A program made the position numbers and the translations under genes. A DNA stretch of 10,440 nucleotides from CAZAMP01 sp964486455 (GTDB lineage: Bacteria; Eisenbacteria; RBG-16-71-46; CAZAMP01), in contig CAZAMP010000078.1 of NCBI GenBank assembly GCA_964486455.1, forward strand, positions 1-10,440, read 5' to 3'. The notes under the pieces are model-generated. The model saw only the letters and a list, made by a program, of their open reading frames with translations. It made no database searches and was not told the DNA's origin. How positions within the stretch are numbered: position 1 is the first letter of the stretch; each line of letters begins with the position of its first letter. Positions 6,972 to 10,440 of the stretch are shown here, one piece after another.

Positions 6972-8045
6972 ATGGATTGGAATCAGAGCCCGCCCCAAGC
7001 GCTCGGCATGATTGTCTTGTTGCCCTTGCTGCTGGCGAGTTGCTCGAGTGACTCAGTCAGCACGGACAATGACACATGCACGCCGGTTCTTCCCTACGCG
7101 GGCGAGCCGAGCGATCCGTATACGATTGTGATCGAGGAGTTCAGCCTGGTCACACCCTCGGGGAATCGACTCTACGGGATGGTCGCGCATCCGGACCCCG
7201 CCGTTCACCCGGGTCTCTGCTTTCCCGCGGTCGTGCTCGTTCCGGGCGGCATCAATCCCGGCCGACTCTACGCGATGGGCGCCAACGTGCGGATGATGGC
7301 GGAGGCAGGGATGGTCGTTGCCACCTTCAACGCCGAGGGACGTGCCGATGATTCCGGGGAGGACATCCTCTCCGAGGGCACCGAGGACTACAACGGCCAC
7401 CGAAACCAGGACGGGCTCGCGGCGATCATCGAGTACGTCGCCGATCTCGATTACGTCGACCCGGAGAATGTCGGCGTCAAGACACAGTCCTTCGGCATCA
7501 CCATGGGCACGGGATGCCTGGCGCGACATCCCGATCTTCCGGTCAAGTACCTCGTTGACGGTGAGGGTCCTCCAAACAGCTTCGTCACCTGCCAGGAGCC
7601 GTGGGCGCTGGATTCCGACTCGACGAACGACAAGCACGAGACGGTGTACGGCATCATTGGCCACTACAGCACCGCCCGCGACACGTCTGCCGCGAATCGC
7701 GACTTCTGGGAGACGCGCGAGGCCGTACGGACCGTCGGTCAGTTCAGAGGACGCTATCTCAGACTGCAGGCCACATGGGATCACTCCCAACCCCCATCGG
7801 TCCCCGCTGAAGTCGACACGTTTCATCTTCCACCGATCTGGTGGCGGGCGCGGCACACCGCGATGATGGTGAACGCCGCCGTGGATGGCGGTGTCCCGTG
7901 GGTGCGGGTCAATCTCGAGCAGCACGGGAATCCAGTCAACGCCACATACGATGTAGACAGGGAACCTGCGTATCTGCCCGGTCTACTTGCCGATGAACCT
8001 TGGGAGGTTCGAGCCATCATTGAGATGGCGAGGATGGCTCGATAG
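6972..8045 (+). CDS. Lipoprotein with alpha/beta-hydrolase fold (putative esterase/peptidase)
   Basis: A 357-residue exported lipoprotein. A hydrophobic stretch (11-22) ends in a lipobox LASC, placing the lipidated Cys at 24, followed by a Ser/Asp-rich linker. The mature part resembles an alpha/beta-hydrolase: VVLVPGGINPGR (87-98) as the oxyanion-hole strand and turn, VVATFNAEGRADDSG (115-129), and a nucleophile elbow VGVKTQSFGITMG (167-179) with S173. D270 in ATWDHSQPPS and H318 in LEQHGNPVN are plausible acid and base. The elbow is T-Q-S-F-G, so the first Gly of GxSxG is replaced by Thr. The ATG lies 7 nt after the glycosyltransferase stop, so the two are probably cotranscribed, which suggests envelope or surface-glycan work such as deacylation. 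Catalytic assignment is by motif only and the substrate is unknown. Confidence 0.7.
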   Translation: MDWNQSPPQALGMIVLLPLLLASCSSDSVSTDNDTCTPVLPYAGEPSDPYTIVIEEFSLVTPSGNRLYGMVAHPDPAVHPGLCFPAVVLVPGGINPGRLYAMGANVRMMAEAGMVVATFNAEGRADDSGEDILSEGTEDYNGHRNQDGLAAIIEYVADLDYVDPENVGVKTQSFGITMGTGCLARHPDLPVKYLVDGEGPPNSFVTCQEPWALDSDSTNDKHETVYGIIGHYSTARDTSAANRDFWETREAVRTVGQFRGRYLRLQATWDHSQPPSVPAEVDTFHLPPIWWRARHTAMMVNAAVDGGVPWVRVNLEQHGNPVNATYDVDREPAYLPGLLADEPWEVRAIIEMARMAR

Positions 8046-8077
8046 CGCGCACAGGATGACCGATCGACCTCCAGCAC

Positions 8078-8105
8078 GAACCGGCGCCCTGCCGGGCGCC
8101 GGTTC
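8078..8105. terminator. Perfect 12-bp stem hairpin between convergent genes
   Basis: GAACCGGCGCCC (8078-8089) and GGGCGCCGGTTC (8094-8105) are perfectly complementary around a TGCC loop. The hairpin lies 33 nt after the lipoprotein stop and 36 nt after the stop of the convergent repeat-protein gene, so it is placed to stop transcription from both sides. There is no U-run on either strand (AAACAAGG follows on the plus strand, GTGCTGGAGG on the minus), so it is not a textbook intrinsic terminator; it may instead stabilise 3' ends or block convergent transcription. Confidence 0.6.
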
Positions 8106-8141
8106 AAACAAGGCTTCTGAGAAGAGGAGCACCGCTACGGG

Positions 8142-10412
8142 TTACTTCAAGAGAATCACGCGTCTCGTCTGATCAAACGCTCCCGCCTCCAAGCGATAGA
8201 AGTAGACACCGGACCCGACCGATCTCCCCGCATCATCCTGTCCATCCCAGATGACACGATGGAATCCCGCACGATAGTTGCCTTGATCCGCGAGTGATCG
8301 AACCCAGCGCCCGGTCACGTCAAAGACGTAGAGACGGACAGGTGAGTCTTTCGGCAGCTCGAATTCGACTGTCGTCGTCGGATTGAAGGGATTCGGGTAC
8401 GCCGCGTGCAGCGCGTACCGAGTGGGCGTGATCACCTCGGTCTCCATCTCACTGTCCACACCCACTACTCCATACCCTTCAATCATGACGAAGCCGTTGT
8501 TGGGATAGAACGATCCGTCCGCGTCCACATAGCCCGACGGCCACTGGACGATGATCGAGTCAATGATCGTTGCGGTGCCCATACCGAACTCGACGAGCGG
8601 CGAGTTCTGCGACAGGAAGTTGCCGCCTGAAACCTCCCTGATCTGCCAGACGTCGTCGATCGATATGAGAACCCTCGCACCGATGGCGGCCGCATTGGAG
8701 ATCGTGCCGTTCAGATCGAAGCCAACCCGGTTCTTCGCGTTGGAGATCAGGTTCCGGAGTAGGACGTTCTCTCCTGACGCGTTGGCGATGTAGAGATCCA
8801 GGTCAAGATCACCATCGTAGTCGGCCCAACCCACTCCGGCACTGTTCCGTGTCGGGTCGGCGATCTCATCGGACGAGACGTCGGTGAATACGCCACCGGT
8901 GTCGTTTCGGAGAAGCCTGTCCTCCGCCTCGTTCGCAAGGTAGAGATCGAGGTCGCCGTCGTTGTCGTAGTCGGCCCATACGGCCCCGGAGGTGTTTCCC
9001 GTGTCGCCGATTGGACCGGCCGTGACATCCACGAAGACACCGCCGCCATCGTTGCGGAACAGCTTGTTCGCACCGCCCAGATTCGCCACGTACAGATCGA
9101 GGTCAAGATCACCGTCGTAGTCGGCCCAAGCGGCTGCGGTGCCGTCGCCTGTATCATCCAGAGGCGGGGCGGTCACGTCGACGAAGGTCGATACATCCAG
9201 GTCGTTCCGGATGAGTTTGTTCGCACCCCCTGCGCCATTGACCACATAGAGATCGAGATCACCGTCGTCGTCGTAGTCGGCCCATGCGGCCCCTGTCGAG
9301 GCCAGAGGGTCACCAAGAGGTCCGGTAGTGACGTCGGTGAACACGTCCCCGAGGTCGTTCCGGAGGAGCTTGTTGCCTGAACTCTTGTTCGTTAGATAGA
9401 GATCGATGTCGCCGTCGTTGTCGTAGTCACTCCATGCCGCGGCCTGTCCGTCGCCGGTATCACCCAAGGGTCCCGACGTTACATCGACGAACAGATCGTC
9501 GCCATCATTGCGGAAGAGCTTGTTCGCCCCGCCGAGGTCGTTGACCAGGTAGAGATCGAGATCGCCGTCGTTGTCGTAGTCGCCCCAGGCGGCCCCACGC
9601 GCGTCGCCGACATCATCGAGAGGTGACGACGTCACGTCTGTGAACCCCCCGTCGCCATCGTTACGGAACAGCTTGTTCGCACCACCTCTGTTGGTGATGT
9701 AGAGATCCGGATCCCAATCGTCGTCGTAGTCTCCCCAGGCCACCGCCTGCCCGACCGCGCCGTCACCGAGAGCGCCCGTCGTCACATCGAGCCATGGCAT
9801 GTTGACCCAGACAAGGATGTCGTGCTCGTTGTATTGGACGGCCACACCCAGATCCCCCGGCACGGTCGGGAAGTCGATGGTGTCGAACACCCCAGTGATC
9901 GTGTCCGAATGCGTCACGATGAAGGAGTCTTCGAGGGCGGGTTCGAAGGAATCTATACACAGGAAGCTCAGTGTCCCTGCGTACGATGCCGCTCCTGTGA
10001 TCACGAACTGATCGATGTCTTCCGGATCAGTGCTCGCGACCTCGATTTCCAGCGTTCCTCCACCTCCCTGGTCATATGTTCCATCGATGGTGAGGAGACC
10101 GAGCGAAGTGCCCGGGGCCACCGAGCCACCCGTATTCTGAACGTCGCCCTCAATCGTGCCATTGCCGCTGAGATAGCCGCCCTGCACGTCGATCCCCGCG
10201 TTGACGTCGAGAACTCCACCGGATCGGATGGTCGTGGTTCCTGCGGTCTGAACGTATGCGCCGGCGGCGCTGATGGTGGAGGTGTCGCGGACGAGGACCG
10301 CTCCCGTGTTGGAAAACGCCGAGACGATATCGATGTCGCATCCCTCGTTCGTCTCCAGCCCGCCACTGTTCGACCAGTCACCATCGTATGTCGTCAGAGC
10401 GAATGGGACATT
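8142..10412 (-). CDS. Secreted VCBS/FG-GAP repeat protein with ASPIC/UnbV and FlgD-like C-terminal sorting domain; 5' end disrupted
   Basis: A large surface or secreted protein. Numbering from the only in-frame start-type codon, a GTG at 10187 (681 residues), the domains are: beta-strand segment 1-130 (GNGTIEGDVQNTGGSVAPGTS, autotransporter-like), seven ~50-residue VCBS/FG-GAP repeats (~132-480), ASPIC/UnbV domain ~481-572 (NRVGFDLNGT, REVSGGNFLSQNSPLVEFG, VQWPSG), and FlgD-like Ig/sorting domain ~585-681 (YPNPFNPTTT, DVTGRWVRSL, SGVYFYRLEAG, ending ILLK). The repeats carry DxDxDGDxDLY calcium-binding-type loops and fold as a beta-propeller. The frame stays open with beta-strand-like sequence (LTTYDGDWSNSGG, VQTAGTTTIRSGGVLDVNAG) up to 10412, where a TGA (10413-10415) interrupts it. 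No signal peptide is present, so the N-terminus is missing: frameshift, sequencing error or true decay. The role is probably adhesion or extracellular binding. Confidence 0.78.
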   Translation of the reverse strand, partial: NVPFALTTYDGDWSNSGGLETNEGCDIDIVSAFSNTGAVLVRDTSTISAAGAYVQTAGTTTIRSGGVLDVNAGIDVQGGYLSGNGTIEGDVQNTGGSVAPGTSLGLLTIDGTYDQGGGGTLEIEVASTDPEDIDQFVITGAASYAGTLSFLCIDSFEPALEDSFIVTHSDTITGVFDTIDFPTVPGDLGVAVQYNEHDILVWVNMPWLDVTTGALGDGAVGQAVAWGDYDDDWDPDLYITNRGGANKLFRNDGDGGFTDVTSSPLDDVGDARGAAWGDYDNDGDLDLYLVNDLGGANKLFRNDGDDLFVDVTSGPLGDTGDGQAAAWSDYDNDGDIDLYLTNKSSGNKLLRNDLGDVFTDVTTGPLGDPLASTGAAWADYDDDGDLDLYVVNGAGGANKLIRNDLDVSTFVDVTAPPLDDTGDGTAAAWADYDGDLDLDLYVANLGGANKLFRNDGGGVFVDVTAGPIGDTGNTSGAVWADYDNDGDLDLYLANEAEDRLLRNDTGGVFTDVSSDEIADPTRNSAGVGWADYDGDLDLDLYIANASGENVLLRNLISNAKNRVGFDLNGTISNAAAIGARVLISIDDVWQIREVSGGNFLSQNSPLVEFGMGTATIIDSIIVQWPSGYVDADGSFYPNNGFVMIEGYGVVGVDSEMETEVITPTRYALHAAYPNPFNPTTTVEFELPKDSPVRLYVFDVTGRWVRSLADQGNYRAGFHRVIWDGQDDAGRSVGSGVYFYRLEAGAFDQTRRVILLK
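8748..9794 (-). repeat. Seven tandem VCBS/FG-GAP coding repeats, period about 150-156 bp
   Basis: Within the surface-protein gene the unit [A/G]xWxDYDxDxDxDLYxxNxxxxNKLxRND...FxDVTxxPLxD recurs seven times. The conserved Trp falls at residues 151, 201, 252, 302, 354, 404 and 454 of the 681-residue frame, giving spacings of 50, 51, 50, 52, 50 and 50. At DNA level, phrases such as 'gtcgtagtcggccca' and 'aagtagagatc'-like segments recur with the same spacing. The number fits a seven-bladed beta-propeller like those of integrin-type FG-GAP proteins. The first unit is the most divergent (DYDDDWDPDLY). Confidence 0.88.
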
Positions 10413-10440
10413 TCAGGCTCGATGTTAATGGACAGTTCCC

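Noticed and set aside
7053..7925. A 290-codon minus-strand open frame opposite the lipoprotein gene
   Set aside because: The plus-strand frame has a lipobox and hydrolase motifs; the antisense translation has no recognisable domain or convincing ribosome site.
8078..8115. tRNA-like T-arm (GGTTCAAA) within the intergenic hairpin
   Set aside because: No acceptor, D-arm or anticodon arm can be drawn around it; the sequence is explained by the simple inverted repeat.
8748..9794. Regularly spaced repeats as a CRISPR array
   Set aside because: The period is about 150 bp, the repeats are degenerate and in frame, and they encode VCBS/FG-GAP protein units.

Overview
This is a high-GC, compact bacterial window with no RNA genes, insertion sequences or CRISPR arrays. 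The C-terminal FlgD-like Ig/sorting domain of the last protein (YPNPFNPTT followed by SGVYFYRLEAG and a terminal ILLK), its VCBS/FG-GAP plus ASPIC/UnbV architecture, and the expanded URO-D-like methyltransferases together suggest an uncultivated FCB-related or Eisenbacteria/Krumholzibacteria/Latescibacteria-like bacterium. That placement is inference only.

Left part (1-4420, minus strand): one tightly packed operon read right to left. It encodes an NRAMP-superfamily transporter lacking the usual metal-site motifs, a URO-D-superfamily protein, a MtaC/MetH-type corrinoid protein with an intact DxHxxG motif, a second URO-D-like protein, and the first 91 codons of a third URO-D-like protein that runs off the left edge. 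Gaps are 2-11 nt and the last junction is a 17-nt overlap. The set looks like a corrinoid-dependent methyl-transfer (demethylation) module: URO-D-fold enzymes move a methyl group on or off the cobalt of the shuttle protein. The substrate is not evident. Both complete URO-D proteins carry H-x-D-G where the known zinc methyltransferases MtaA/MtbA carry H-x-C-G.

Middle (4421-4627): a 207-bp divergent intergenic region that must hold the promoters in both directions.

Middle right (4628-8045, plus strand): a two-gene unit with a GT-C/GT39 (ArnT/PMT-like) membrane glycosyltransferase carrying a long extracytoplasmic tail, followed after 7 nt by a lipoprotein with an alpha/beta-hydrolase fold.

Right part (8142-10412, minus strand): a large secreted protein converging on the lipoprotein gene. 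It has an autotransporter-like beta-strand segment, seven ~50-residue Ca-binding-type VCBS/FG-GAP repeats, an ASPIC/UnbV domain and a C-terminal sorting domain. A 12-bp perfect-stem hairpin lies between the convergent genes. The 5' end of the repeat-protein gene is interrupted by stops close to the right edge of the window.
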